NCBI RefSeq assembly: GCF_001417965.1 | Contig: NW_018384102.1 | Coordinates: forward strand, 788,777 to 852,776 | Reading direction: 5' to 3' | DNA length: 64,000 nt | Origin: Exaiptasia diaphana | Taxonomy: Eukaryota > Cnidaria > Anthozoa > Actiniaria > Aiptasiidae | Part shown: in pieces, positions 1 through 11,399 of the stretch | Layout: every line of letters begins with the position of its first letter | Numbering within the stretch: position 1 is the stretch's first letter | Program-made: the position numbers and the translations under genes | The notes under the pieces: generated by a model | What the model saw: the letters and a program-made list of their open reading frames with translations, nothing else | What the model was told of the DNA's origin: nothing | Databases searched by the model: none

Positions 1-117
1 ATTTATGCACTGAATAAACATCGCCTTCTCCACGAGAGATGAGTTGATAATGTACGTCTTTAGGCAAAAAGTCCAAGTACCTAAAATCCCCTTCGGTCTT
101 AGCTTCGATGATTTCAC
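1..117 (-). CDS. possible partial exon of an unidentified gene, running off the window edge
   Basis: Read on the minus strand, this stretch has one open frame of 39 codons with ordinary, balanced amino-acid use. It begins GEIIEAKTEGDF and ends RGEGDVYSVHK at the window edge. Base composition is richer in G+C than the flanks. The frame closes a few codons upstream, so an exon would have to start at a splice acceptor. An AG at 118-119 (AAAAAG before GTGAAATC) is one candidate, though its pyrimidine tract is poor. I do not recognise the protein family. It lies downstream of the receptor gene on the same strand, so it would belong to the next gene or to an unusual 3' exon. A chance open frame of this length is quite possible. 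Translated search of the contig to the left would settle it. Confidence 0.25.
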   Translation of the reverse strand, partial: MKSSKLRPKGILGTWTFCLKTYIINSSLVEKAMFIQCIN

Positions 118-267
118 CTTTTTGAGCCCGACAAGAATTTAATTAGTTGTATCTGTTTTTGCTGAAGGTAATAACTTTTCTTTACAGTTGTTGAGTTTAA
201 GTCAAGTCAATTCTAATGAGTGAGTATGGACACAGTATGAGAACCGCTGTCCAACTGAAACATCGGC

Positions 268-1503
268 TCAAACATCAGTACCACCCTCGTCAACTTTTGT
301 AAGCATTTGATTTCCATTGGTCAAATAACTTTTAGGCTTATGTTTTGTCAAATATGCTGTTATATGAGATACGGACGGTCTACCTTCGGTATTATGCCAC
401 GCAGAATCGGTGGAAAAGTCTGTATCTCTTTGAATTTTCTTCCTACATCGTAAAAACAGCCTACGAAAGGCCCTTCTGTATGTCCGGTTAAGGCATGTGT
501 ATATGATAGGGTTAAGACAGCTGTTTAAATACTCTAACCACTTCGTGACGTAGAAAACATCATTGGGAACTGGAAACGAGAAGCCATAATTTGCAAAGAG
601 TACTACAACGATGAAAAACGGTAACCAACAACATGTGAATACTCCGATTACGACTGCGATTGTTTTTGCTGCTTTGATGTCGTTGGCGTAGTTCTTGCCG
701 ATACGACGTGCTTGGTACCTTGCAATCAAGTAAATCCTAACGTACATGATCAGCATGACTGCCAACGGTAGAAAGAAGCTAAAAGTAGCCACGAAATGAA
801 GATAAACAGGAAAAGGCCAATTAGGTCCTTTCAATTGACGAACAGAAGCCATTCCTATTGCGTACAGCCATACAAAACATATCAACAAGACCGCGCGCTT
901 TTTGGTCAGCGTTTTAGTGTATGAAAATGGCGACGTGATGGCAAGTTGACGGTCAAAGCTGACAGCGGTTAAGTTCATGATAGATGCAGTACCGCACAAA
1001 ATGTCCATACAATCCCAGAAATTCTTCAAATGGGAGTCTAGTTTCCACATGCCGTTGTGAAGCTGGGTCACGAACCAGAAAGGCATGGCGAATAAAGCCA
1101 CCATGATATCCGACACACTTAATGAAATGATAAAGAAATTACAAATGGTTCTCAAATCATGGAACGTGCAGAAACTAGCAACAACAATAAAGTTTCCTCC
1201 CAGTGTAAGAATAATTAATACACCAGTGAATACAGCTGCGACTATGCTTGTGGCTGTTGGCTGAATCTTATTCGTAACTTCAAATAAACTCTTCGTTGTT
1301 GCATTTGTCCTGTTAAACAGTGTATCTACTACCGTTGGGTATATGTCTGTCGTATACCGAAAACTTCCTGTTGAGTAAGTGATGTTTACCAAAGCATTTA
1401 ATGTGGTGGGAAGAATAGTGGTGATGTTTTCATCTGCTGCGAGGCTTGTTGTGTTTACAAGGCCATTTAATCCTGTATGGAGCGCATTCGATGTAAAATT
1501 CAT
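268..1503 (-). CDS. class A (rhodopsin-like) GPCR, aminergic-like, single exon
   Basis: Complete 411-residue seven-helix receptor of the plasma membrane, expected to couple a small extracellular ligand to heterotrimeric G proteins. The first ~80 residues are Thr/Asn-rich with sequons at N2, N17, N26, N40, N64 and N67 and no signal peptide. Helix landmarks: N104 (1.50) in GGNF; D132 (2.50) in LSVSD; D167 (3.32) in CMDILCGTAS; DRQ at 184-186 in place of DRY; W212 (4.50); P246 (5.50) with S242 at 5.46; FTCCWLPFF at 289-297; W322 (7.40), Y325 (7.43) and NPIIY at 331-335. A basic helix 8 follows. D3.32, W7.40 and Y7.43 are typical of biogenic-amine receptors, and helix III closely resembles beta-adrenergic receptors. 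Unusually, position 3.25 is K160 rather than Cys, and loop 2 (about 222-236) has no Cys, so the conserved disulfide is missing. The ATG at 1503 is the first in frame and gives full N-terminal length. Ligand is unknown; aminergic is inference. Confidence 0.93.
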   Translation of the reverse strand: MNFTSNALHTGLNGLVNTTSLAADENITTILPTTLNALVNITYSTGSFRYTTDIYPTVVDTLFNRTNATTKSLFEVTNKIQPTATSIVAAVFTGVLIILTLGGNFIVVASFCTFHDLRTICNFFIISLSVSDIMVALFAMPFWFVTQLHNGMWKLDSHLKNFWDCMDILCGTASIMNLTAVSFDRQLAITSPFSYTKTLTKKRAVLLICFVWLYAIGMASVRQLKGPNWPFPVYLHFVATFSFFLPLAVMLIMYVRIYLIARYQARRIGKNYANDIKAAKTIAVVIGVFTCCWLPFFIVVVLFANYGFSFPVPNDVFYVTKWLEYLNSCLNPIIYTCLNRTYRRAFRRLFLRCRKKIQRDTDFSTDSAWHNTEGRPSVSHITAYLTKHKPKSYLTNGNQMLTKVDEGGTDV

Positions 1504-1692
1504 AGTGAGTCCTGAAGTCCTTTGCTATTGAATGTGCTTATTTGGCAAACCGTCTACTTCACGTAAATGAAGGCGCACGACCTGTGGACAGTAAAAAAGG
1601 TCATGACGTCATGAGAATGCACGCGATGGCAAAGATTGTCTTTAGTATATTCTACCAAAATATAATAAAGATATCCTTGGAGATTAGATACA
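1504..1692 (-). promoter_or_regulatory. 5' flank of the receptor gene with a CRE-type palindrome
   Basis: The 190 bases upstream of the receptor ATG contain one perfect TGACGTCA at 1604-1611, about 100 bases before the start codon. This is the CREB/ATF consensus. On the gene strand the sequence before ATG reads ACTTCAG then GACTCACT, so a splice acceptor just upstream of the start codon (a 5' UTR intron) is possible. No clear TATA box was seen. The same octamer occurs several other times in gene-free parts of this window, so its presence here is suggestive at most. Confidence 0.25.
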
Positions 1693-1913
1693 GAGGATAT
1701 TACATGGCCGCTTGTAGATACGGATTTTATCGTATCTCCAAGCGGCCATGTAATATTCTGTTTGTCATATAATTATACTGGAAAGCAAATTGTGCCGTTA
1801 AATACTTTGTTTTACTTCCAATATATAGAGAAACCTCGAATGAGTTATTTTCACTAGTTAAGATAACAACTTTTCGAAAGAAGGAAATAGAAGTATTTCA
1901 TATTGTATGATTT
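1693..1913 (+). mobile_element. non-autonomous repeat, GAGGATATTACATGG family, copy A
   Basis: The element starts GAGGATATTACATGGCCGC and has a hairpin (about 1701-1757) whose arms read ACATGGCCGCTTG/TAGATACG and their reverse complement around an 8-base loop. It continues with the block AGAGAAACCTCGAATG and a stretch near TATTTTCACTAGT that recurs in the copies near 12.4 kb and 33.9 kb. No coding capacity. The family is one I know as very common in scleractinian genomes; the class of DNA transposon it belongs to is not evident from this copy. Confidence 0.75.
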
Positions 1914-3058
1914 TTAGAGACATTGTATCATTTATTTCTAGATGTATATATTATAGAACAGTATTAAAGGAAAAATAAATGACTCCCGGCTTTCATGAGT
2001 AAATATTGCCATCGATAATTAATCAAGCCATGGTAACTTTCAATCCTTCATCTTTAATTTCCCGATCAACATCAACATCCCGATCAAAAAAAAAAAAAAA
2101 AAAAAAAACTAAACTAAACTAAAATCTTCTCTGTATTTCTCTTTACTCTGTAAAAAAATAAACCAGGTTTCTACATAGGAAACGAAATAGTAAAGAATCG
2201 AGTCACTGATACGCGCCCGCGTGTGTTTTTGGCGTCGTGTTATCGGAGGTTGTATTCCCCCTCTTATTAACCTCTTATGTTCCTCCTTTCGGTCGAGTGT
2301 CTATGACATTTACGTGATTCTAAACACGATCAACTAATTAGAGCTGGAAAAATAACGTGGGATGGTAGCTTAGCAGACTAATAGGCAACTGACATCTTGA
2401 CTGACTAAGTAGATGTTTTTACCAAGCTCGCATCACGCAAAAGAAATTGAAACTATAGGGCGCCAACACATCAATCTTAAGCACGTTTTCTTTGTTCTCA
2501 GTGTCTATAAGCAGTGATTTTGTTTGAGATCAGTTCTAAAAGATTAAATACTGATGCCTAGTTATTTTCTTCTATTACTGATCCATTTTTGACCAAATAT
2601 GGTAGCCCTTTTGCTCACGAATTTCAAACCACAGATTTTGAAACACAACTACTTGAGAGAGAAATTTAGGTCAATAAAAGTTCAATAAAGCTAATAATCG
2701 AATGTTTACAAAAAAATTCTCAGTTAAGGACCATTGCATCTCAAAGATCATTTGCTGATAGGTAATCCTTGAGTGATGATAAACCAGTGAAAGTTTACAA
2801 ATCGTGCTTTTCCCCGGCGGCCTGGCAAAGCTACAGTGACTTTTGTTGGTAGCGAATTTATTCTCTCCGACGGAGAAGAAAAGGTTGTCGTAAAACTGTT
2901 TGGAGGTTAAAGGCAGAGAAACACGATGATCACAACAACAAACAACAAAATCAAAAACTCTCAACGCGTAACATTATTTCTGTTTGTAGTTTAGCATCAG
3001 CGTTTTTCGATTTTTAATGGGCTGATTTTGTGTGCTCAAACAAGGTAAAAACGAGACA
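1914..3058. other. gene-free stretch with a poly-A tract and short CTAAA run
   Basis: No credible coding region. An A23 tract lies at 2086-2108, followed directly by a few CTAAA repeats to about 2124. The rest is unique-looking AT-rich sequence. A 97-codon minus-strand open frame at 2671-2964 shows no recognisable motif and I take it as chance. Confidence 0.6.
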
Positions 3059-3245
3059 CAGTCAACTCTCGCCTTATGGACACCCCGCTACAACAGACAC
3101 CTCGATATTGAGGACGGTAAAATACTGAATCCCAGGCGAAAAATACAAAGAAATGACTGAAAGTAATTCTCGTTACTAAGGTTTCTCGCTACTGCGGACA
3201 ATGAATTACGGTCCCGAGGGTGCCCGTAATAGCGAGAGTTGACTG
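3059..3245. mobile_element. 187-bp MITE with CAGTCAACTCTCG termini
   Basis: Terminal inverted repeats: the left end CAGTCAACTCTCGCC is mirrored by GCGAGAGTTGACTG at the right end. The interior includes CTCGTTACTAAGG and CTCGCTACTGCGGAC, which are degenerate echoes of the terminus. Ends of the type CAGTCRACTCTCG with TA-rich targets are typical of pogo/Tc1-mariner-derived MITEs in invertebrates. The right flank is TA but the left flank is CA, so the TA duplication is not intact. Confidence 0.65.
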
Positions 3246-6165
3246 TACATCGACTCCAAACTTGAACAGCAACAATCTTGTGCGACGAGTTGATTGATTT
3301 TATCTCTTATTATTTCCATCTCGGCCTTAAGCCAACTGACATTGTAGAAAAGCGATTCTTATGATGACTTAAATTGTTACGTGTGAATACTACAAGCACG
3401 TACAAAGAGCTAGAATAACAGAAACGCGGATAACTTTCTCAAGAGTTCTGTCTGTCTAATACATAGTAAGCAAGGTATTATTCATTCTAAAAAACTACGA
3501 AGTGAAGTGTGCGTGCATTTGCTATCGTAAATAAAGCATTCTTTTTGACAAGAGAATGGTAATTAATTTGCAATTTTGATAATTGCATTAAACTTGTTAT
3601 CATGCTTTCAAAAAACGTCTATATTTGTTGATAACAAACACTTACTAACTAATTATACCAGTGTCATATCAGTAAACATAATGCCGATAATTTTTATCAA
3701 GTACGTACCTTTAGGAACCCTTTAACCCACTCGACTCTCTTGACCCAGTAGACTCTCTGAATTTGTCTGAAAAACAAACGCAAAACTATTGCTGACTTTT
3801 TGCACGAAGGCAATAAAGTACTTTAGCTAAAATGAAAACATTGATTTCATGTATGCCGTGGGAGCTTAAAATATCTTATCGTACGTCGATCAAAGCTGAC
3901 TCGGTTAGTGTCATCGATTTATCGAGCACGATAGGCCTTCGACGTGAAGATGAGAATAGTAATAAACGAGGCAATGATCATCCAGACGATAAAACTCACG
4001 TTCTATCTAGAACTGATATCTTTTGTTTAAAGTTGTAAGCTTTTAAAAATCTCTTGTTTTACGTAACTATCATTAATAATTTTTTTATAATCAAATAAGT
4101 GCTGTTTTGATTATATAACTTTTGCCTAAACGAGTAAAATAATTACATTAATTTGCCTTAATCTAAATTATATCAATTGGCAAACTAAGTACTGTAAATG
4201 CACACATAACAATTAACACTAACGATAACTAAATGATACTTAATTAATATAAATATTTTTAATAAAGTAAGTTGTTTTTATTAACCCATGAGACGAAGTG
4301 TAAAAGTAATACAATAAAAAAGGAGAAAAACGGCCGGTGTGCATAACAAAGAATGGAAAACTATATTACACAATACTTATTTCATAGATTAATGAAAAAC
4401 CCACTACTTCGAAATAGATATTGCACTGAATTAAGAAACGTCTTCGTAGTCCTTATAAAAACAGCGTATTTCCATTGTCTTAATTTGTGTTTTTCTTATA
4501 ATTGATGTCTCAAACTTAATTAAGGCAAGTTAGATTTTTACACTAAGGAATCACAAATAGGCATTAATTTTAATGCATGTTTTCTAATATTCTATCTTTA
4601 CTTATTCAACTGTTAGTATTCGTAAAAACAATAAAAAAATATTCTTTTTAATTATGTAAGACATAAACAACAAACAAACAAACAAAAAACAGTCACATTA
4701 ACGGCTTTTTCTTTGGAAAATGAGGTGCGTTTTGTTCTAGAAATTTCCACGCTCGTAATAATTACTGAAATCTAATCGAGTCTATCAAGTGTCCATCCGG
4801 TGTGTTTCTAGCCTGGTGCACTTTTTTTATGTTTTCTAAAAAAGCAAAAAATAAATGGTTTGGTATCAATTTTAGCTGCGAAATAAGAGACGCAAATTTT
4901 AGGTTTAAAATGACATTAAAGCTATCACGTCCTGCGCCCTTGCTGTTCTTAGTACTCTCACATCACTACAATATTTCAATCCTAAAATGGCGTCGCTGTT
5001 TCTTAAATCTTAAATCCAACAGAAAACAAAAGAAGCTATTTTAAACTATTTAACAAAGACCTTTGGATGATAAGTGCGTCTGTTGCTCTATTGTAGGTGT
5101 GAATTAGTGTAAAATTAATTTAAATTTTCAAATGCATTTTATCAATTTAAAGTTTTGTTTCTACTGCTGAAAGTTTCGGAGTCAGAAGCTCCACTCGATA
5201 GGAAATAGGAAAATGTTTAATTAATCGGAAGCAGATTCACAATCAGAGTCGTAAGAATCAGAAAGTGGCTATTTTCAGGCCTAGATTTGGACCTGAAATA
5301 GCCTAAAATTGCCCAAAATCGCAGTAAATCGCCTTAGATTTAGATGGGTTTTTGGTGATTTTTGCTTAAACCGCCTACAATCGCACAAAATTATTACGGC
5401 GATTGTAGGTCCCGACTAGGCCTATTTTCTTCCAACTCTGAATCTGACGTAAACTTAAACTGAAAAGAATTATTTTCTAACTACGAGCATGAAGATTCGA
5501 TTGTCTAACACTATATTTCCCTAAACTTTAGCCTGCTAAACAGGCGTTCCTCCTTCTCGTTCTCCCAGTAGGACCTCTAACCATCAAGCCACGAGATCAG
5601 TTCAGTGAATCTGAATTTTTGTGATGTTTATAGAACTGCATTCATGAATAAACGCGGGCATGAAAATATAATGAATCTTGTGTAAGAACACGAGAGACTT
5701 CTATACTGAACTATAAGCACATCCGAGAGCAATCAGGCATATGGACTCTTGTATGGAAGTCGTACGACAGACTCAAAAATACACACTAACTTAACAAAAA
5801 ACAAAGACTTAGCTGATGTTTCTTTAAAAACGTGTGATTGCTGCACAAGCGCATTACAAGTGGTGACTGACTTTTGCGGGTTTTATAATCGAAAGTTGAT
5901 GGGATTTGGTTAAAGCTTTTAGAAATGTGTTTACTATAAAAGACTTAGTGTTCGAGTCTATTTATTTTATCTATTAAAGTGAAATAGCTATACAAACATT
6001 AAAATATCAAAAGAAATTCGTTNNNNNNNNNNNNNNNNNNNNNNNNNNNNNNNNTCCGTGTGCATTTTATAGCTTTCTGCTTTCACTAGTGGGTCTGTGC
6101 CATATTTGAAAACAAGGAAAATGCCCGACTGTTCAAATTTTTTTAATACGAGCAGAAAATCGTCC
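3246..6165. other. gene-free AT-rich stretch, includes a 32-N gap
   Basis: No gene recognised. A 68-codon open frame at 3832-4038 (plus) starts MKTLISCMPWEL and has balanced composition but no known motif or signal peptide. I would not annotate it without expression evidence. A short AAAC run lies near 4670-4690. A small hairpin (CCTACAATCGC at 5374-5384 against 5399-5409) sits in a patch of repeated 'AATCGC' words. An assembly gap of 32 Ns spans 6023-6054. Confidence 0.55.
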
Positions 6166-6385
6166 AACATGTCTCGCAGCGTTTCTGCAAAACAAGTTTG
6201 AAAGCAATGCTGCGCGCGGTTTACTACCGAAGAACCAACATGCCTCGCGGTAAAAGAAATTTGTGGCAGGTTGAGTGAATCCTGATTTCTGATTGGATAA
6301 TACAGTCAGCTGATTGTAACGCGATGTCTTTTGCTGCGAGACACGTTTGGGTTGCTGTAGTAATGCACGCAATATAATCGACGAA
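6166..6385. mobile_element. probable degraded foldback repeat
   Basis: The left part CAACATGTCTCGCAGC is mirrored by GCTGCGAGACACGTT at about 6331-6345. Between them are repeated motifs of the kind TGCTGC, CAAGTTTGAAAGC and TTGTGGCAGGTTGAGTG. I recall a coral interspersed repeat with this word order. Open frames across it are not real genes. Exact ends are uncertain. Confidence 0.45.
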
Positions 6386-9300
6386 TTTTGCTTTAAAAAG
6401 TAGAGCGATCTGCTATACTTTCTACAACATATCTTTTCAGTTTCAAAATTCACTTTTATCGTTAATTTCCTTCACTGTAGTTTGTATTCTGAATGTTAAT
6501 GGTATGGGAGGACACTACGAATATCTTTATATTCAATGTATCTCAAAGCTCAAAAGGTGTTTTATTTTGATCAGGTAACTACCATGTAGAAATACTGGCA
6601 TTAAAAACAGTTTAGTCGAAAATCTGCATTTTTGCTAAACAAATATATTTTAAAGGACATTGTTTCATCCAACTCCAGTTTTTTTCCAATTAAAAATCGC
6701 AAGTGCGGTTCCCAAGTCTTTAAGCTGTAATTTTATATATAATAAGTTTCTTCATATAAGAAATGAACTTCGAACTGTCGGATCGCATTCTTTTTGAACA
6801 TTTTGATATGGAATTTATATGGAAAATATAAATTCTTATTTATGTTATTTCAAATGAATATTTCAAGTACTGGGTTTCCAGTTAATTCTTATTTGGTTTC
6901 GGCAATACGTCTATAAAGGGATTACAACCTTGTTATTTATTGAGCCTTTAATCTTTTTAAATTTGTTTGTGGGATGTTTAGTGCATTAAACAAAATAGAA
7001 ATAGATTAAATAGATATACAAAGAAAAATATTAAGATTAACATACAACGGTTCATTAGCCTGCGAGTAACAGAAAGCGTTTTCTTTCATTTAGAAAAGAT
7101 TATTACTCTAGAAAGATGCTCTCCACGCTGCTGGCTACGTGTTGGTGACCCATTGTCAATTTGGTATAAGATATATTTAAAAATCCACAATATTTATCAT
7201 TCTAAAGTTGAATTTTATGATAAAAAATTACTTAAGATATTTCAAGGAAGTTTTAAAGTGTATTTTAATACTAGTTTTTGGCTGATTTTCAGTGAAAAGC
7301 TCCGGTGCAAAAAATTATTATTTTGGCAATTCTTGGCACACTTGAAGTTTACTTGACATAGAATGAATTTTTTAATTCACGTAATCAATGATATACTCAA
7401 ACTAGTCTTAGCAACTTCCCTTGTATGTCTGTAGGCCTACAAAGTCTGCCACGTCCGGGAAAATAAGATAATTCCATTTTGAAAAGCCTGCTGATGCTTT
7501 TCCGAAAGCGTGGTAAAGCAGGAACAAAAACAACAACGCGAAACTAAAACGTAGAATTTGGTAATGTTTTTTCGAAAAAAAAAAATAAAAAAAAAAAATA
7601 AAAGAAAGTTGAGATCAATAATTTGGCTTTTGCCAAAATCGTAACTTATATACACATTTTTTTATTATAATGGACAAGCTATTAGCATTACCATTCGTGT
7701 TTTAACATTTTTTTGATGCAATAGACAAATTGCTCTCATTGTTAAGTTGACCTTCGTTAGGGCTAAGGAGTAAACTTGTTTTGAATAGAAGTCAAGTAAT
7801 GATTATTGTTATTATTGAAACCATTCAAGTTCTGTTTTTGCTTTCTGAAATTGATAATTCAGTTGAATTGAACCGAAAAAGCTGGTTTTTAAGCACTGTT
7901 TTATACAAAGCCGTTCAATACTTTTAACATTTGAAATCTCATGAAGCGCTTTCCTTATTTATCAGACTTGTTTTCATACACATTTAACTAAAAAAACTAT
8001 TCACTTTACCAACATTTTCAGTGTCATTTTTTTAGAATATGAAAGGTTTGATTACTTACTTTTGAAAAGGCAGTTCGCTATCGGTGTCGCTTTTAAGAGA
8101 GACCTCGTGCACTGCTTAACGCCTACAGCTTAAAGAAACCAGATCGAATTAATATTAACCACATGAGGTTGGAGAAAGTTCTGTTGCCTCGGCGAGGTTG
8201 ATTATCAAAGACAATTATATTCAGGCTTGGTTGTTACATTACGCAATTAAAAACGGGAGTTTTGCTAGCGCTCGTTGCAATTCGATTACAATATAATAGT
8301 GTCAACGTATCTAAATGTATATTCCAGTGTCTTTGATAAGACATTGTGGCTTGTATAAAAGGTATTGATGGAAGAGATATATATTAAAGTTCTATAGAGA
8401 CAGAGATAGCGTTACAAAAGGAAACTTAAGAATTACTAGAATCAACATCACTGATAAGAGCTCTAGCTTTTTCCCCTTTGCGTAGATAGCATCACTGCCT
8501 CTTTTTTGAATTTTACAAAAATTGATAACGTTCAAAAAAGAGTCTATTAATAATTCAGAAATTCATGATATCGATTATAAGCCTCCGGGACAATTGTTCG
8601 AGATTATGAAATTAACTTTCAGTGGTACTGTCATTTCCTATGTTTTTGGTTTTAATACTCATAATAATTGTGTATACCTTATAATCTTTTAGCTACATCA
8701 GAAACTTCGTAGTATCTTCAACGAGATCAAGACAACAGAGGCCGTTTTTCCTATCGCGTGTGCTGTAGTGCGATGACAAGAGTTCGTATGCGGACTAGTG
8801 TTTTGCGCTCTGGCACCACACCGCGGCAAAGACACTAAATCTTTCTTCACCACAACGTTTTAATCCCATCGAGTTAGCACTCGAACAATGAATGAAAACT
8901 CGCTAATTAATGGAGCTAATTTGCGCTATGACGTCATTTTTAAATGTGAGTACTGTTTTGTCTATTTTAGCTTCTCTTTTTCCATGAGAATAAAGGCGGT
9001 AAACTGACTTCATCACTAAAAAATAGACACCTTTCAAACGTCAAATCTACCATGTGCGGAATTCATTAGTCCTATCGTTCCAATCGCCACAAGATGCGGT
9101 TTCCATTATTGTTGACTCGCTGGTGCAACAAGACTCTATGCGAAAACATGTTTTGGGCGTTACAACGTACCAATTATAAAGACACCAGACGCTGACAAAT
9201 GTGTACAAGTGAACATGTTTTTAGTAACTGCTTTGAACTCCCTAAGTTCCATAAAGATTCAGCGTTTAATTTGCTGAATAAAAACGTTTCTGTAAAACCA

Positions 9301-9399
9301 TAAATAAAATAACTGATATAATATAGTTTGTGTAGCGTCTTATTTATTTATCTATCTTTTAAGACCATCCAATTCTTTCTTACATGGTCATCGTTTTCG
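6386..9399. other. gene-free AT-rich stretch
   Basis: No gene, RNA gene or clear transposon end recognised. An A-rich simple tract (A11TA11-like) lies at about 7568-7602. The short open frames present are low complexity (Phe/Lys/Ile rich) and look like chance. A TGACGTCA octamer occurs near 8930. Confidence 0.55.
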
Positions 9400-9760
9400 G
9401 TGTCCGAGTGTAAACGGTTGGCCTAAACTCGTGAAGATTTGCGGTTTCGAAAATTTCCGGTTACGCAATGAAAATGCAGTCCGAAACGGTTATTGTGCAG
9501 ACAAAAGATTCTATGTACACTTTTAGAATTGCATAGTATGCTATACTGTCGTGTACAATACTGTTCTATCAAAGAGTGAAAGCCTTATCTACACGCAGCC
9601 GGATACTAATCTTCTCATCCACACGTATCCCATGATCTTCGAAGAATTTTCAAGCCCTTTGTCTCTAAAGATTGATTTTGAAAATAATTCCAAATATAAC
9701 ATTATTCAGGTGGGACAAGCTTGGATACAAGTATTTCCGGCTACGTGTGAACAAGAAATG
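9400..9760. mobile_element. possible diverged foldback element
   Basis: The words CTACACGCAGCCGGATACTA (from about 9589) and, inverted, TACAAGTATTTCCGGCTACG (about 9724-9743) form a mismatched inverted pair. The left side also has GAGTGTAAACGG, a word seen at MITE ends elsewhere in this window. Ends and target duplications could not be fixed. Confidence 0.3.
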
Positions 9761-10709
9761 CGAATTTTTTAAAAGCGCATGAAATTTTAAGCTGTTTTTG
9801 TTTTGCTTACTTAGTTTACAAGAAGTCCTAAAATTCGTTATATTAGAACAACATTGGAAGAGAGTTTCAGAACCTTTAAAGTAATGTAAAAAAACAACTA
9901 TAAAAACATCATCAGGTAACATCAATAATACGACCGCAGTCGTGCCTTGAAGCGATATATAATTAGTTTATGTATACACTTCTAGAAGGCACATTAAAAA
10001 GAAAAAAAGGCTTAGTAACTCACACAGCGATAATGAATCTTGAAATTACACAAGTCTGCTGAGAGGTTTAAGCGAAGTTTTGTGATAAATGTAATTTGTT
10101 TAATTGTAAGATAGACATCAAAGTTATATACGAGACGAATTGTAATACTTGTTTAGTCTATCGGAGAAATTATCATATAAAGAACTCGGCACTTAATGAA
10201 ACCGACCAAACTCCATGAATATATTTTACTCAAAACTTGATATAAATTATTGATAAAAAATTGTATCGATTTTAATTTCATGTCGGAAAATAGGAAAATT
10301 TGTCGGAAAATTTTAAAATATCGAGACCTTATAGTCATTATATTGGGGTAGATATTTCCAACTTTTGCAATTACTTAGAGGCCTGATCTTTGACTTAAAA
10401 TAGCTTCATACCACAGGGATCCCTTCGAACCATTGCAGTGAATTTGCTCATGGGGTATGAAAGATCTTTCGATCAAAGGTATTGTAGAAATGAAGAATTT
10501 CTATGGGTACCGGTATTGAGCTATTTATGATTTTTTTTCAGTTTTTTCATAGTGATTTTTCACTGAGCAGATGGATTCGAATTTCCTCTTATACCAATAT
10601 ACACTTTCGGTCGCACATTCGTCACTCTCTCTCTAACAACAAACTTTATTACGAAATAGCTGTATTGATCGTTTTCAACCATTTCCATGAGATTCAAGAG
10701 ATAAAAGAT

Positions 10710-10785
10710 CGGCGGCCATGTTGGAGGAATGAACAATAATACTAATGAGAAATCCTTTGTTGAAGTTCCTCCAAGATGGCCGCTG
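10710..10785. mobile_element. 76-bp foldback, GGCGGCCATGTTGGAGGAA arms
   Basis: The left arm CGGCGGCCATGTTGGAGGAA pairs with the right arm TTCCTCCAAGATGGCCGCTG with few mismatches around a short spacer. No coding capacity. Probably a MITE or the ends of one after internal deletion. The flanking sequence from 9761 to 10709 holds nothing else I can name. Confidence 0.5.
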
Positions 10786-11399
10786 TGACGTAACCTGAAA
10801 ACGAAGAATTCGTCATGTTAAGAAAACTATTGAAGAATAAACTACCATCCGCCTACCACTCTTCAATACGAAAACTTTTTTAAAACTGACATTAATATCT
10901 CATTTTTTTTATTTTAATCTATTTGATAAGGAAAAATCGTGCAACATGTCATTCAGATTGTCAACTATATCCAAACGTTCTCTAAATGTTCTACCCTCAG
11001 TCTATTATATGATCGATATGAGAAGATAACAAAGAAGATATATTGTAGTAAATATGTCTAAAATCCACTATCATGCCTGATAAATGTCGAGTTTTCTACA
11101 GATATGGTCCCATGTATCAAGAGACTGTTGATTCCATCTTGGAACTTCAACTTGATCAATATAATAAATAATATAAAAAGCTTTTTTTTCGACCACAACA
11201 TCCACCAATATAGCGTTTTATCGTTCCTTTATAAAGTCTTGACTCCATTTTGGTGATCAATTTAGTTCGTATACGTGATCGTTTCTTGGCATTTGATACT
11301 GGCACCACCTTTTTGCCTATTCTCATCCTGGGGGACTGTTTATATCATTTAGACTTCGAAAGTCGTCAAACGAACTTTGTAAACATACCCATTGACGGA

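Noticed and set aside
1604-1611. CRE octamer as a specific regulator of the receptor
   Set aside because: Kept only as a weak note: identical TGACGTCA octamers occur near 8930, 15694, 34903, 46452 and 58439 with no gene nearby.
3832-4038. 68-residue frame with balanced composition
   Set aside because: Too short and without signal peptide, domain or repeat; chance cannot be excluded.
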